DNA of 64,000 nucleotides from Pseudovirgaria hyperparasitica (taxonomy: Eukaryota > Ascomycota > Dothideomycetes > Acrospermales > Acrospermaceae), in the NCBI RefSeq assembly GCF_010093815.1, contig NW_022985579.1, forward strand, positions 1 through 64,000, read 5' to 3'. How positions within the stretch are numbered: position 1 is the first letter of the stretch; every line of letters starts with the position of its first letter. The notes beneath the pieces were generated by a model, which was given only the letters and a program-made list of their open reading frames with translations, was not told the DNA's origin and did no database searches. Both the position numbers and the translations under genes were made by a program. Shown piece by piece: positions 35,245-48,303 of this stretch.

Positions 35245-37738
35245 ACCCTATAGCGGCATAAGCCATCGCCTTCATCGCATGCCTCCACAAAATCAGAAGC
35301 CGAGCCAGCCAACGCGAACTCGGATGGCGCTTATGAAACTCTACACATGAAAATGACTTACTTCCACGCCAAGGAGGCTTCGAAACGTGTCTATCAGCTT
35401 CATCCAGCATAACCACATGGCTGCCCTTTATAATCCAATTGATATCCCTCTCGCACACTGGAAAGGTATCCAATAGTACGATAAAACACATCAGCTTCGA
35501 GACTACTTTATCGGCGAAGTCTCATGGGTCGCATTCTAACAGAGGTTCATACGCTACATAGTTTTTCCTTATTGACTTGACTCGTGCTTATTATATGTCT
35601 CTAATTCTATATTCTTAGACCGTCTTCTTCGGACTTGCGTTCGACATTCATAGAGTCCTCCCGTTCTTACTATTGGTGGTGATTTTCGTTCTATAGGTAC
35701 TACCATGGCCTTCTACTTTAACGAATATCTATCACTTCCTGCTCTCGCAAGGATTGTATACTATGATTGACTGTTCAGCCCTTATGGCTTACGCTAAAGC
35801 GTCTATTTTGCCAGACCCTTGCACTTAGTATCGTAGTCCTTAGTAGTAGCATTGGTGGTATCATTCTAAGGTTATTCATATACCCAGCGGGTTGGTCTCG
35901 GTGGGCTAATCAGAAGTATCTCCTTGGACTTTTTCCGCTAATAGGCCCATCGCTGCGGTTCCGGGAAGCTACGCGATATCTTCCTAAAACGAGGACCGCA
36001 TGCGAAGGAGTGCATGATACCATCGGACAATATATCGTTCATGTTGACGGCATTGGGTGCTTAGACTTATGGCTTTATACTTCTCTCCCGGAGTTACATG
36101 GCTGCTAAAATAGCATACCATGAAGTTGATAAGAATATGGAATATGATAAGTAATTCTATTGCCATAGTTGTTGAAGGCGTAAGGTACGTGGAGATAGCA
36201 CATAAGCAGGTTAATAAATCTTTAATGTGATGCCCAATCTAGCTACTTCCGCCGTATATATTCTTGCTTTCTCGTGAATCACGTAGGCCGCTATGGTAAT
36301 ACTACCTAAGTAGGTACTCATGGTCCTGATGACTACTATGTCTCCGCTGGGTACATGGATCCTAGTCTGCTACTCTATGCCTAATACAGCACTATTTGTC
36401 GCGCTGTTAGGCTTCTTACCGTGGTGCTTTCAGGACTATGTCACCATTTCAAATGGTACGTATGTCTATGCCAAGACTGGGAGAGTATGACGAGTGGGTG
36501 GAGGAACGTTCGCAGTCAGTGTCATTAGAGCTCTCTCATCTGCAGTTGAATAGGATGCCAGCTTCAGAGCGTTGATGAAGGCGATTACGTTAGGTTCGTA
36601 GTATCTCTATACACTCTGGTGTTGTTTTCTGTAGGTTCTAAATGTAGCTGATACAACGACTTAATCTCGATAAGATACACAATCAATACGTCCTCTCAAC
36701 TCGAAGGTTTGTGAGTTCCGATTCAGATTGGAACTCCATTAAGTTTAAACATCATTACATTATAGTTCTTCCGGTATTACCTTACGCTGTTTACGTTTCT
36801 AATCACTGTGAAAGCAGCGCGCTTGTGCTCTAATGATGAGCGTTTGAAAGGCCACCGGTTCATTAGGTGGTTGTCTGTGACATCCCACGAGGTGATCGAA
36901 TTCGAGGCTTAGCGTTCCCTACGAAGTTAGGAAATTGCAAACATGCTCACCTTGATGACCAGCCTCATCTGTACTTCGTCGGACGTGAAGAGCCAAAATT
37001 TGGGATCAGAAAAAATCTACCTCTATATGATAGTCTATACAATATAATACCTATATAGACTTATAGGGTATAATAGGTTGATCCATCCTATATACCTTTC
37101 TAGACCCTTAAATTCAGTCTATAATAAGAGGGTCTGATCCTTAGGGAAGAGGAAGAGAGAAGGTTTTTCCAGAATGCTATCCGGATCGTATCTTTGGCAC
37201 GGGCCATCTTCTAAGAACTTCAAAGAAATTTTTAGAAATTCTTCTCTATCTCTCTAAAGAGACTTTATAATAATAACATAAACTTATAGAAGAATGAAGA
37301 TGCATCTAAAATTTATCAAATCTACTCTTAGTACTGTTATATACCTTGGTATAGACGTAAAAGTAGAAAGAGCTCTGGTTAGGAAAATGGAGTGAGGTTC
37401 TCAGAGACTCAGGTTTACAACCCCTAACTGCTTTCATGGATCCATCCCCACTTCGGCCTCGCACCTCCAAACTAGTTTCATCTCCTCTTTCGGACCCCAG
37501 AGTTGATCATCGATCTAGCGACGTCGACATCTAATATGGTGGGATCTGCACTGCCTTCGTGATGCCAAGTCACAGGCTTTGTGACACCCTCGCCACCTGG
37601 AAACTTCTAAACTACGTGGCGCGCATGAATAAGCGGCGAAGTGCGAGGATACGACGCATTGCAATTTGCTGCTCAATCCTGGACCTTTGTATCTCAAAGT
37701 GACGTAGATGAGACTTTCGGGGCTAGAAAAGAGATCGG
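35243..37738. other. 2.5-kb gene-poor stretch upstream of the zinc-cluster gene
   Basis: An open stretch at 35767-36108 (113 codons) starts with a hydrophobic segment, but I recognise no domain and no conserved splice continuation, so I do not call it. From about 37,010 to 37,330 the sequence becomes AT-rich with few CpA/TpG, resembling a short RIP-altered remnant. Nothing else is supported. Confidence 0.5.
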
Positions 37739-39512
37739 ATGTCATCCCTGGCGCCGCAATGCTGGTCCTGTCGGCGCCGTCGCGTGCGCTGCGACTCCGA
37801 AAAGCCCGCCTGTCTGAAATGTCAAGTAAAGGGTATTGAGTGTCCTGGATACGGCGACACGAAACCCTTAGTTTGGATCAAGGGGCCAAATGCAAGGAAG
37901 AAACGGCGGAAAGTCGACGCCCACCAGACTTCTGGCGAGTCACTTGTTTCTGCAGAAAAAGGACTGACATATCAACATGCTCATCACCTGGAGAGGACGT
38001 TAACGCTCCAAGAGAAATTTCCGGCTGGATCAAAGGGTATCTGGGCGGATGCAGCAGAGCGAAGACAGAAAGCAGAAGGTACAGTACAGGAATTTGGGAG
38101 TCAGTATTTCCCTCCAAAGTTGGCGAATTTGGTTCGTTGTATGGAGTACTACAACCGATTCTTATGCGGAACCATGTCACCTATTGTGAGCGAATGCAAT
38201 CCGTTCCGAATCAAGGCTTGCTTTTGGCACTTCACACCGCCAATACTATTGGATATGTTCTTTCTAGTCGTTGCGAGACACCGGTTCATAAGGGAGACAC
38301 AGAGTCGGACGCGATTTGAGTGGACGGAGCACGTGAGGTCGCTGGAGAATGATATAAGCAAGCATACATTTTCGGCCGTGACTCAATTAAATCAGAGATT
38401 GAGTGAACCGAAGACCCAGAAAGAGATGATAACATTAATCTGTGTATTCATCTTGATGATCTCAGAGGTCAGCTTTGTACTAGCCCCTACGTTCACGTTC
38501 GATCAAGACTCACCATGTCCAGGTTCAGCGCTGCTCCGTCGGCAAAAAATGGAAAGCACACTTCCAAGGCGCCCGAGCCATCGTCGATCTACATGGTGGC
38601 ATGAAAATATTTTTGCGATCTGAAGAGTATGCCGTGCGTAACCTCATGACATACCTTATCCTAATTGAAACCATGCGTCTCACGACCTCGAACATACACA
38701 AAGAGCCTCTCGCATCCGAACAAAAACAGTATCTCTCATACGTCCCTTCTCTTTACAACGACGGCGTCTGGACTGTCATGCCGTGCTCGCATCACCTTCT
38801 GACGGCCATCATGCGGACGAACGACCTGCGCGCTCGCCGCTATACAGCATCTCTTCCAGAGCTCGCCGTGATTCAACTCGAAGCGAGAAAGCTCTTCATT
38901 GAGCTCAATGCCTTCGATCCGAAGCAATGGGCTGATGCTGCGGTCATCATCCAGGATCTCGCGCCGAAGATGAAGCAGACAGAGTGGAACACACGACTGC
39001 TCTCCTGGCCACTACCAAAAGAAAGTGTCGAGCGAGCCGTAGGCACGAAAGAGCGCGACGCGAAAATGTGGCTGTGCTTAGGCCATGTGTACCTGTCTGC
39101 AGTTATCCTATTCCTGCTGCGCTCACTTCTTCTCCCTATCTTTGGCCCGAACACTATCGTACTTCCAGACTCGGTCATGACAATCCAGCAGTTTCGCATC
39201 GAACACTTGCGCAAACTACTCATGAATATTGACATGTTGTTTGCGACGCGTAATACGAATATTCCTTTTTATCTGTACTGTTTCTGGCCCATGGTCATTG
39301 CCGGGCTTGAGATTAGTGGGAAGGACAAAGCGAGTAAGACGATGATTCGAAATCGGCTACACGATATGAGTGTGATTCTCGGGTTTCACAGTATGATAGA
39401 TGCCAGTGAGTTCTTAGAGAGATATTGGGCGAGGGGATCACCAGTTGTGGATACAAGCGTCGCATGGGACGAGATCTGGGATAATGAGGATCCCTGCTTG
39501 TTCGTATTGTAA
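37739..39512 (+). CDS. Zn2Cys6 fungal transcription factor
   Basis: Two exons, 37739-38467 and 38523-39512; 572 aa. The 55-bp intron has GTCAGC..CAG ends and a CTCAC branch site near the acceptor, and joins two frames into one protein (..LMISE / VQRCSVGKKWKAHF..). The N-terminal binuclear cluster is canonical: C8-x2-C11-x6-C18-x6-C25-x2-C28-x6-C35, followed by a basic linker (RKKRRK, about 54-59). The rest (about 110-570) resembles the fungal-specific regulator domain of the PF11951 type, including a GARAIVDLHGGMKIF-like segment. Expected to act in the nucleus on CGG-type half sites. Its targets are unknown; no pathway genes are adjacent. Confidence 0.85.
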
Positions 39513-40523
39513 TAAGAACATTGTGGGCATACCAGGAGTATATTGGACGGTCTCCAGGGAACGACAGAGTATGCTGGACTCTCAACGATATCACGGTGGC
39601 CTTATCACAGTGGACGTCTGTCAACAATTGTCCGCAGACAATGTCTCGTCTGTTAGACAGACTCCAATTTGGATCAATAACGGAAGTGATTCAATACAGC
39701 CTCTTCTGGTCAGCCAACGACGGAAGTATCGGTTCAAATGAAGTGAGAAATTGGTTATCTCTTCCTCAGGAGGTCTACCTCTTTTGCAGCCTTAACTTTC
39801 GGAGGGGTCAGCATACTAGCTTGGCTCCGTGTCAGAGCAGTGCGTCTGAATACTTACGATGAGGTACTATGATGGTCGTAAGGCTATATACCTACACTTT
39901 GGTTTGGTTAGAGGTTATCGCCAAGCGAGACGACAACGAAATAGACAGGGGCTAAGGACTGATGCAAAGACTTAGCGGGATTGTTCATTTTTGTTGTCTC
40001 GGCAAGCAAAATTAGAAAATGCCTCTCGCAATCCCGGTTCAGTCTCGCAGTCAAGTGCACTCACCCCAGCCACTGAATGGACCAAGACTGAAGATGATGA
40101 CAACGCCAAAGCGGCACTGAGGGCTGATACCAAACATACAAGGAGTGTCATTTTCAATAAGACCCTGAGGACAGTGGCCTAGTGGCAGGGGATGACGGGA
40201 TGGGCTTTACAAGAACGAATAATATCGTAAAGCAACTCCAGCCAACCCATGATAGCCTGCTCCGTCCACTATCATGCTCAGGGCAAATGTTCTTCCCGTG
40301 GTAGATTGTCTTTCAAAGCGTACTACATCTAAAGTGTTGCTGCTAATAGGAACTGTCCTTGAAGTGACTGGAACGGTTAGCGTATGTGCGCTCGCTAATT
40401 AGCGAATCGGCAAGTCCCGTGCGCGAGACTTCCACACTTCGAAATCGCAAACTCACACCACGCACATCCTCACCATCATCAACGACATCTTCAGCGAACC
40501 CACTAACGCCCACAGGATTCAAG
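39513..40523. other. Intergenic region and uL13 promoter
   Basis: Short overlapping open stretches on both strands (39313-39862) carry no recognisable domain. The last few hundred bases before 40524 should hold the promoter and 5' UTR of the ribosomal protein gene. I see no clear TATA box. Confidence 0.5.
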
Positions 40524-41531
40524 ATGTCGACATTCGAGCCGGTGGTACGTACTTCCGTATCGCACAGTGATACTTTCGCCATCTGAGCCAATGGATCTTC
40601 GCTAACACCGTCGCCTTCAGATCGTCATTGATGGCAAAGGACACCTGCTCGGTCGTCTGGCCAGCACCGTCGCGAAGCAGCTTCTGAATGGTCAGAAGAT
40701 TGTTGTAGTGAGGTGCGAGGCTCTTAACATCTCTGGAGAGTTCTTCCGCGCCAAGTGTACGTTCACCGATCTTCATCAGTCCGTTGTGCGTCCAAGAGAA
40801 AGAGGCATATGGGCAATTGATAGACACGCGATAATGTCAACATGGGGATGATGACCTTGGGCAAACCTATAGGCGGTGCGACATGGGTAGATTGGAGGTC
40901 CCAGGAAAGGCAACGGACGCACACAATTTCGAGAAAAGCACTGGGGCACACAGGATTTGGCTGACGTTCTCGCAGTAAAGTACTCCGCCTTCCTACGCAA
41001 GCAGACTCGTTACAACCCAACCCGCGGTGGTATGTATCGTCGAATCTTCCTACCACCGGTTTTCATAATGATGATGATCAGGTCCTTTCCATTTCCGCGC
41101 ACCGTCTAAAATCTTTTGGCGAACTGTCCGCGGTATGATCCCTCACAAGACCGCTCGCGGTGCTGCCGCTATGGATCGTCTCAAGACGTTCGAGGGTGTC
41201 CCACCACCATATGACCGCAAGAAGCGCATGGTTGTCCCCCAGGCTCTACGTGTTCTTAGACTGAAGCCCGGTCGTAAATACTGCACCGTTGGACGTCTTG
41301 GTCACGAGTTCGGCTGGAAATACCAGGATGTCGTTGCTAGGTCAGTAAAACAAAGAACACGTTCTAAGATTGCCACGCTAATTATATGCAAGACTTGAGG
41401 AGAGGAGAAAGGTCAAGGGTGAGGCTTACCACCAAAAGAAGAAGGCGCTGAGGAAGCAGCAACTGCAAGCTAAGTCGAGTGCGAACATCGACTCGACAAC
41501 GGCCAAGAAGTTGGCTGAGTTGGGCTACTAG
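40524..41531 (+). CDS. rpl16: 60S ribosomal protein uL13 (L13a/L16)
   Basis: Five exons: 40524-40544, 40621-40756, 40976-41029, 41082-41340 and 41393-41531, giving 202 aa, the usual length for eukaryotic uL13. Introns have GTACGT/GTACGT/GTATGT/GTCAGT donors, AG acceptors and CTGAC- or CTAAT-type branch sites. Family signatures are clear: [79 protein letters not shown], and a basic C-terminal helix. The protein belongs to the large subunit. A first exon of only seven codons is typical of intron-rich ribosomal protein genes. The symbol follows yeast usage (RPL16); the orthologue in other naming is L13a. Confidence 0.95.
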
Positions 41532-42406
41532 ATGTCGGGGAGACTCGGGAGATGTGCTCGGTAGGGCTATGGGGACGAAGCTCGTTATCATGATTCTGGC
41601 GCGATTGCATGGGAATTACGGTCTTCTCAAAAACTTTCAATATGCAACAACAAACTAGAGCTCATGCGCTGGGATTGGAGGGATGATATTGTTGCCGATA
41701 ACAATGCGACAGTAGAGTATTACTCTAGTCCTTTGTTCGCAGGAGCTTCAATGGCTTGCATCGTGCCTTGTAGAACAAGAATACCAATTCTACAAAACGA
41801 CGATGCACCAATTCCTCTGTCCTATCTAGGCCTGTACAGCAGCAGCACCCGGGATCCTAATAGTGCATGCCATCTAACAGGCACGTGATCGTTCGCTACC
41901 TCGGTGACTATCGAATTTTGTCATGTACCCATCTCATTTCTCTGTGGCTCCTGTCATTTCTCCGGCGGCCAGCACTAGGTTGTACCGGCCCTCGAGCTGA
42001 CTGCGACGCGATCTCTTCTTCCAATACCGAAATTGGACACGTATCGCATTCACCAATAGAATGCGAACATCCCTTCAGGTGTCTTTTCCGGCTCGTTCCC
42101 AGCGTTTGATTATGACCCTTCTCCTTGACGAGCTACTTCCAACGTACATCCTGCAAGATCACATGTGGAGTGGATGTGTGATAGACGTAAGTTCGTTCTC
42201 TTCTGAGAGAATCAAAAAATCCAAGACACGTACAGATAGCAATAGTCGCAAGAGAGACCAACAAGGCTACTCTGTCTCTCAAGCACCAATCAACTGGCTT
42301 CTCCCTCAGATGTTGAACAAGTCTTGTATGAAGAATCGTCCCTCGTTGTTTGATCGATCGCTTTACTCTCGTCTGCGCGAAAGCGTTTCTCATCTCTCAG
42401 AGTGAG
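41532..42406. other. Intergenic between convergent genes
   Basis: Shared 3' region of uL13 (plus) and the PD-(D/E)XK-like gene (minus). Open stretches up to 114 codons exist on both strands but show no domain or splice-supported continuation. No gene is called. Confidence 0.5.
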
Positions 42407-43492
42407 CTACTCTAGTGGTGAAGATTCCCTGCGCCGCTTCCTTATCCACGGCTTGTATGTTGTGATGACGCCAGTCTGCTGCCCAACGATGGAGACTGCA
42501 TCCTCCGCCTGCTCAAGAAGCGAGCATAATTTGTTGACAGGGAGAATAATCGGATCACGTAGCTGGACGTCAGCCCCTGCCAGGGCTTCAGTGGCGAAGT
42601 CCCGAAGGCGTAGTCGAAGGCCTCCTGCACGAGATGGGCTTGGGTTGCCATTGGTATCGCGGAACACCTCTAACATGTTAGCATAACCGCAGATCTGATT
42701 GGTATTTGCAAACCTGATTCGCGACGACTGATTGGGCCACTAGTTCTTTCTCCTGAGTTTCATTCGTGATAATGTTCGGCCGCCAAACAGATAACGTTGC
42801 CTTCTTGCCGGTTTTACATTCGATATCTAAGCCCACAACTACCCGAATATCGCTATCAGATCCAAGAATATAATCGTCCGCCAGGCGCTCGAGGTCCTTT
42901 CTCTTCTGCGAATACGACACCTCGATCACAACTCCTGGAAATTGGGCCTTCGAGTGGCGAAATTGCGCATCAGGATCGTGCTTGCCATACTCTTCGTCTG
43001 TAAATTTGATTGATGCCGATCCTCCAGACATTATCTCTTTTGCAAACTCTGCGGACGTGTCTTGAAAAGACTCCAATTGAACTTGTATCTCCTCCACGAT
43101 CCTTATGATGAATATTTTGTGCAGATTGGTTGGCATTCGAATGACAAGTCGACTGGTAGAAGGGAAATAGTCGTACCTGTGCATAGAGTTAGCAGAGAAT
43201 GGGACAGAAGGCACCATCAGGCTTCTTCATACCGGAGTTTATGTTGTGCAAACCCACGGAGAGACTCGTCTCTTTCAAGTTCGTGCTGCAGTTCCTGGTA
43301 CCCTCTGGGGTCTAACGAATAGACGTCCCACGGCGACGTCGTCAAGTTGCGTCCGTCCTGCCGATTCTTAATGTCCTCTACGATACGCGAGACCAAACTT
43401 AGGCCCTTCTCATCTGTCGGAGGAGGGGTCAAAGGGGGGGTGAAGCTTTCTGGAGGCGTAGTGTGCTGACGAGAATGGGAATGAATGCTCAT
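42407..43492 (-). CDS. PD-(D/E)XK nuclease-like fungal protein
   Basis: Three exons on the minus strand, 43492-43233, 43176-42714 and 42667-42407; 327 aa. The introns are 56 and 46 bp, with GT donors, CTAAC branch sites and AG acceptors, and they keep one frame across three otherwise separate open stretches. The N-terminus is Pro/Thr-rich (TPPLTPPPTDEK). A segment FPGVVIEVSYSQKRKDLERLADDYILGS..IRVVVGLDIE (166-206) matches the fold seen in a large fungal family of restriction-endonuclease-like (PD-(D/E)XK) proteins of unknown role: acidic E172 in a beta-strand, then a helix and a second strand. The Lys of the E-x-K pair is not in the canonical place, so catalytic activity is uncertain. The family is often lineage-expanded in filamentous ascomycetes. 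Confidence 0.7.
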
Positions 43493-45771
43493 GATATTAT
43501 AGCTGCGTACGTGGTAAGCGACGAATTATGAGATACGGGTAAAACTGGTTCAGAGTGGTAGCAATACAGTATTGGGTTGCGATTGCGATCTTTTGTTGTC
43601 GATAAAATTAGCGTTCTCTGGTTGGTTTGACAACATGTGCAAGCCTCAGGCAATTAAGTCACGTGTAGTGATAAGCGAAGGAGTTAATTCTAGTTATATA
43701 GAGCTAGCCCCAATTAGCCATAAGCGTAATAGAGTAGTAAGATAATTACTAATTACTTACCTACGATCTAAACCTTACCTTTTTAGTCTTCTTTAGCTTA
43801 ATATTATTCCAAAGGAATCATAAAAAGATGCAATGTTTTGTCTAGCGCCCGCTAGCGCCCTCACCAAAACCACGACGAAAATCCACCTTTTGCCACATAT
43901 TAAATTAACCAGGGCCTGATTCAAAAATCTGGTCCCTAGTTTTATAGCCCTGCCTGCGACGAGTATTTTCATATACTTTTTACCCTCTGCAGGGCTATAC
44001 TCATAGACGAGATAGGTTTACAAGCCTCTGGTGTCGCGTTTGGTGGCAGGTTCAAAAATTTAACTTCGCCGTGGATTTCCCGGCGTGCCTTAGTGCCTTA
44101 AATTCAAGACTGCACGCAGTCTGCCGGCCGCAGGCCACCCTAGTAGCTTTATAATATTATCTTATCTTGAATACTACTTATAAATCATAGTTAGAGTATT
44201 ATAAAAATATATCTAGAAAATAAAAGTTTAGTAAGCTAACTTAGAAAGAAGAGAATATATATATCTAAAAATCTTAGAAAGTCAGCTTTTCTATAGAGGT
44301 ACTACCTCTTTATTAAACTTACTAAGGTATAAGAGTTTCTATACTAGCGGTTCTTCACGGTATAGTAGTATCGTATATAAGAGGTCTAGTTCTACGGGAT
44401 ATAATTCTATCCCTATCTTTAACTAGCTTATCTTTCTTCAAAGGTCGAACCGTCCTCGAGGATAAACACTGCATAATTATCACCACCTTCAGCTTGTCAA
44501 GTGCTACTAATACCGCGACCGTAGGTCTCTATACCGCCATCGAAAGTCCCACTGATAGTGTGGGGGATATGTAGGTTACGGAGCCCTTGAAGGAGGAATT
44601 GGGAAAGAGGCGCAAGGACAGAGCGTAGTGGCATCGGTGACATGGGGAAATGTGAGACTAGCAAAGCCTTGGGGAAAGGGAAATGAGGACTGAAGTAAGG
44701 GATTGCATGGTGTGGCAGATCTTGGTCAGAGCCGAAGAGTATCTGACAGATGAGCAAGTGAAGCTAAGATGTAGAACAGATAAGAGGCTGAGGAAAGACT
44801 GCGCCCACTGATAACAAACTACGGGTCTTAGTGCTCCTCTGAAACTGGCTTCTCCGGTCTTTGTAGTTTTTGCTAATGCACATTAAGCTCTTCTTACACT
44901 CTACATTCATTCTATAATCGACATAGACGAAGCATTTAGTCAACCACCAGATGCCATTTCTTGATTACATAAATGAAGAGAACTAAATCCTCATCTGAGA
45001 CGCAAACGAAACATTAGTCGTTGGTCAATTTTTCTGTTAGAATTCGTCGAAATCTCGAATAGGGTATGCCAAGAATTGTTTGGGTCTGAAACAGATTGTA
45101 ATAAGAGATCAAAGGTAACCTATCGTAAGATCTATCTATCCAAATGTAAACTTGTTAAGATCAACGGAGCTTGATAGAGGTACCATTGGGGCCTCCCCCC
45201 TTGAAAGGCTACTGGAGATATAAGGAGTTATGCTCGAAGAATACCTGGCCCTCAAAAAGTATGTTGAACACTAGCGCATCGATCGCGTTAAGGTGTAGCT
45301 TTTAGAGTAGTTCATGGCCTTTAGGGAGATGAAAAAACCCAAGACTCCGCTTTTAATGGTATTAGTATCATCACTATTCGGAGCAACGTTGTTGTGATTG
45401 AAAGAGCGCCAGGGAGCATAATGAAGGGGCTATCCGGTCATATTACCAGTCACAGCGTTCGTCTGACCTTTGTTTCTTAAATGTATTAGTATAGAACCTT
45501 TTATTTGATGATAGAACCTTCATATAGAGTTTTTTGACATGGAAGACCGCAGACATAAAAGTAATGTGGTGTATCACAATAACACGTCTGAGTTCAACGA
45601 GTAGATGGAGAGGCTTCGTGCGCTTCTACATGATGCTCTCAAGTCGGCGAGGACGGGGATGGCGCTTCAAGTAGACAGTAGTAACCCCAAATTACATGGA
45701 TAGCGAAGGCTTATGTCCAAATTGTATGTTAAACAGACCATTCTCTGTACATCAGTTCTACGCATGTAACT
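43493..45771. other. 2.3-kb intergenic with short RIP-like islands
   Basis: Two AT-rich islands depleted in CpA/TpG (about 43,680-43,830 and 44,160-44,440) look like short RIP-altered remnants inside the gene block. Between them, 43,943-43,999 holds an inverted repeat with 11-bp perfect arms. A minus-strand open stretch at 44497-44757 (86 codons) has no domain and is not called. The rest is the 3' flank of the GH3 gene. Confidence 0.5.
43943..43999. repeat. Inverted repeat, 11-bp arms
   Basis: TATAGCCCTGC at 43943-43953 pairs with GCAGGGCTATA at 43989-43999 across a 35-nt loop, between two short AT-rich islands. It may be the remnant of a small foldback element. Confidence 0.6.
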
Positions 45772-48203
45772 TCACTGTCTTACGAGCTCAACTGTGCTTA
45801 CGATGTCCACGGAGCTACTCCCAACCATGATCTTGGTAGTTCCGCTCGGTAGCACCCATTGCTGGCTCACCACATCCCATCGACTCAAGTCACGCCTCGT
45901 CAACTCCATTGCGAATGTTCTCGTCTCGCCAGAGTTGATGACCTGTTTCTGGAACCCTCGTAGCACGTGGATGCTTTCGCCTGGAAACTGCACGTACAAC
46001 TGTGCTACCTCGGCTGCGTAGATAATCCCAGTATTAGAAACCTCGACCGCCACACTAACGAGTCTGTCAAACAGGCTCTTTGTCCCCCCTGGTATGGTGT
46101 CTGTTGGATTAGGTGGCGAAGCGGGGGCAGAAGAGAAGTCGTTGCTTGTGATATGTGCGGAGCTGTACGAGAATGTTGTATATGACAATCCGAAACCGAA
46201 TGGCACGCGTGGCTCTATGCTTTTCTCTTGGAAGTAGCGATAGTCGAAGCCGCTTGGGTCTGAAAGGTTGACTTGAGGGTTGCCCATGGGAACGTAACTC
46301 GCATTCAAGAGTGGGCCATAATCAGATGCATTTTTCGCGATTGTGTATGGAAGCTTGCCGGAGGGGCTTTGGTCGCCAAACAAAACCTGCGTAAGAGCGC
46401 GACCGGAATCCTGGCCTGGTAGATGCGCGAGTAGGATTGCTGTAACGTTGGGATGGTCGTAAAAACTGTCGAGGATGCGGATGAAGGGATTGTGGATGAC
46501 CACGATAGTGTTCGCACAGCGATCCGCAACGTGCGTGACAAGCGAGTCAGATCTAGGGTCAGCCAGACCAGCGCGATCTGATGATTCTGTGCTGAAATCG
46601 TTCAGGAATACTAAGCACGCAGAACTTGCAGCACTAACATCGGGGGTGAAGGATTGAAAGTCGTGTAATACATATATGTTGTCCTCGTATGCACGCTGGG
46701 AGATGGCAGAATAGGGGTCAGAGATATAAGACCCGATGCTGGAGCCGGATCCGGTGGCTGAGAAGTAGGTACCGTTCGAAGCAATCTGTGGGATTTCTAT
46801 CGGCGTGCCAGAGATAATCGAGATGAAGTCGTCAGCAGTTGCATTCACACCTTGAGCATAGAGAGACCAGAGAAGGCCAAGAAGACCAGATCCTGGGTTA
46901 CTTGTGGGTTGAACGGTGCCATCGTAGCCAAAAAGAGAGAGTATCTTAGGTGAGCGGAGTGGAAGAGCATAGTTCGTATTCTTGACAAGTACGTGGCTTT
47001 CGATTGCTTGCTGCAGACGGCTTTGTTTCTTCGATGGATCTCGGGCGTCTACGAGTTCATGATCAACTGTATAATCCTTGACGAGGCCGTAGCCGTTGGG
47101 CGGTGATGATACTTGGTCTCCAAAAACGTAATACGTTGCAGCGAGTTGGCGGGTAGCCATGTCTTGTAGTCTTCCTGAAGGAATGGATCCATTTTGTACG
47201 CCAGTCGCGAGTGCTCCTTTGGCCCAATAATTGCTGCGATATCAAAGTCAGCTGGTGCGCAAATAGTGAATCTCAATCTACAACGCGAGTTTACATACTC
47301 TGAATTGGGCATGGCCACGTCGAGTCCAGACAGCGCGGACGGCACACCAGAATGCTGAGCACCCCAATCGCTCAGCACAAACCCAGGAAACTGCAATTCG
47401 TCTTTCAAGAGGCCGTTCAGGAGGTTCTCATTCTCGCAAGCATACGTGCCATTCACCCTTTGATATGAACACATGATACATCCGACACCAGCGGCAACAG
47501 AATCTTGAAATGCCCAGAGGTACAGCTCGTGCATATCCTTATCGTTGATCTCGGACGAAACAGAGACATTATTTCCACCAGATGGGTTCCTATATGTCTC
47601 CTGTTCATTCCCAACAAAATGCTTGACTGAAGAAATGACGTTTTCCTGAATGCCAATGATGGAAGCAGCCGAAAGCTTCCCAGCTAGAAACGGGTCCGCA
47701 CCTAAGCCTTCCATGTTTCTGCCTCCCAAAGCGACTCGACCCGCAGGACCAACGACAGGCGTCAATAGTATTTTGACACCCTTCTTACGATGCTCGAGTC
47801 CCATCTGCTGACCACGCTCATAGGCCAGTTCGAGATTCCAACTCGCAGCAACGGAGATGCCTTCTGGGTAGCTGTTGACTAGATCTGTCTTGCCAATGTC
47901 ATTATAGCATAGTCCTTCGAAGCCAACACGGCTTGCACTGCCGATCATGCCAGAACAAGCGCTATCAACACCATACGTCACATTATTCAACTCCTCGGTC
48001 GTCATCTGCGAGGTGATAGCGTGAGCCTGGCTAATGGCGTAGAACCAATTTGTCGCCGCATCAGGGTTGTCTATAAGATGTCAGTCTTCAGACCGAAAAG
48101 CGTTGACTTGAGATGTCCGACATGACTGTAATTCAAAGCCAAGGCTTGTTTTTGCGACAGAGAATGCCCACACGGCGGTGCACAATGTGACGAAAGACAT
48201 CAT
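45772..48203 (-). CDS. Secreted GH3 beta-glucosidase
   Basis: Three exons on the minus strand: 48203-48122, 48070-47299 and 47233-45772; 771 aa. Residues 1 to about 22 form a signal peptide (MMSFVTLCTAVWAFSVA..), so the enzyme should be secreted. It releases glucose from the non-reducing end of beta-glucosides. The nucleophile lies in GFVLSDWGAQHSG (D262); KHFVGNEQE (about 177-185) is the conserved GH3 substrate-site segment. The second GH3 domain (ALPLR..LSLFG..) and a fibronectin-III-like C-terminus (VEVSNTG..EVAQLYVQFP) follow. The second intron (GTATGT..CTGAC..GCAG) is secure: it restores D-NYWAKGALATGVQNGSIP. The first intron has an atypical donor (GTCGGA) and is less certain. Length and order fit fungal extracellular GH3 enzymes. 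Confidence 0.87.
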
Positions 48204-48287
48204 TATAGTCATGTGTGACGACTACCCGGGTCGCGATGTTATTTGAATGCTCGCGTAGGTGCGAGGAAGGGGAACAAGCAGGTGTGT

Positions 48288-48298
48288 CCCATATATAG
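48288..48298 (-). promoter_or_regulatory. TATA-like box of the GH3 gene
   Basis: TATATATGG on the minus strand lies about 90 bp upstream of the chosen start at 48203, a plausible core promoter position. Position-based inference only. Confidence 0.45.
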
Positions 48299-48303
48299 AA
48301 CTT

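Noticed and set aside
34987-35491. Poly-Ser and poly-Lys proteins on either strand
   Set aside because: Both are products of the (CTT)35 microsatellite in different frames.
35767-36108. 113-codon open stretch with an N-terminal hydrophobic segment, possible P450 start
   Set aside because: No proline-rich hinge, heme motif or splice-linked continuation downstream.
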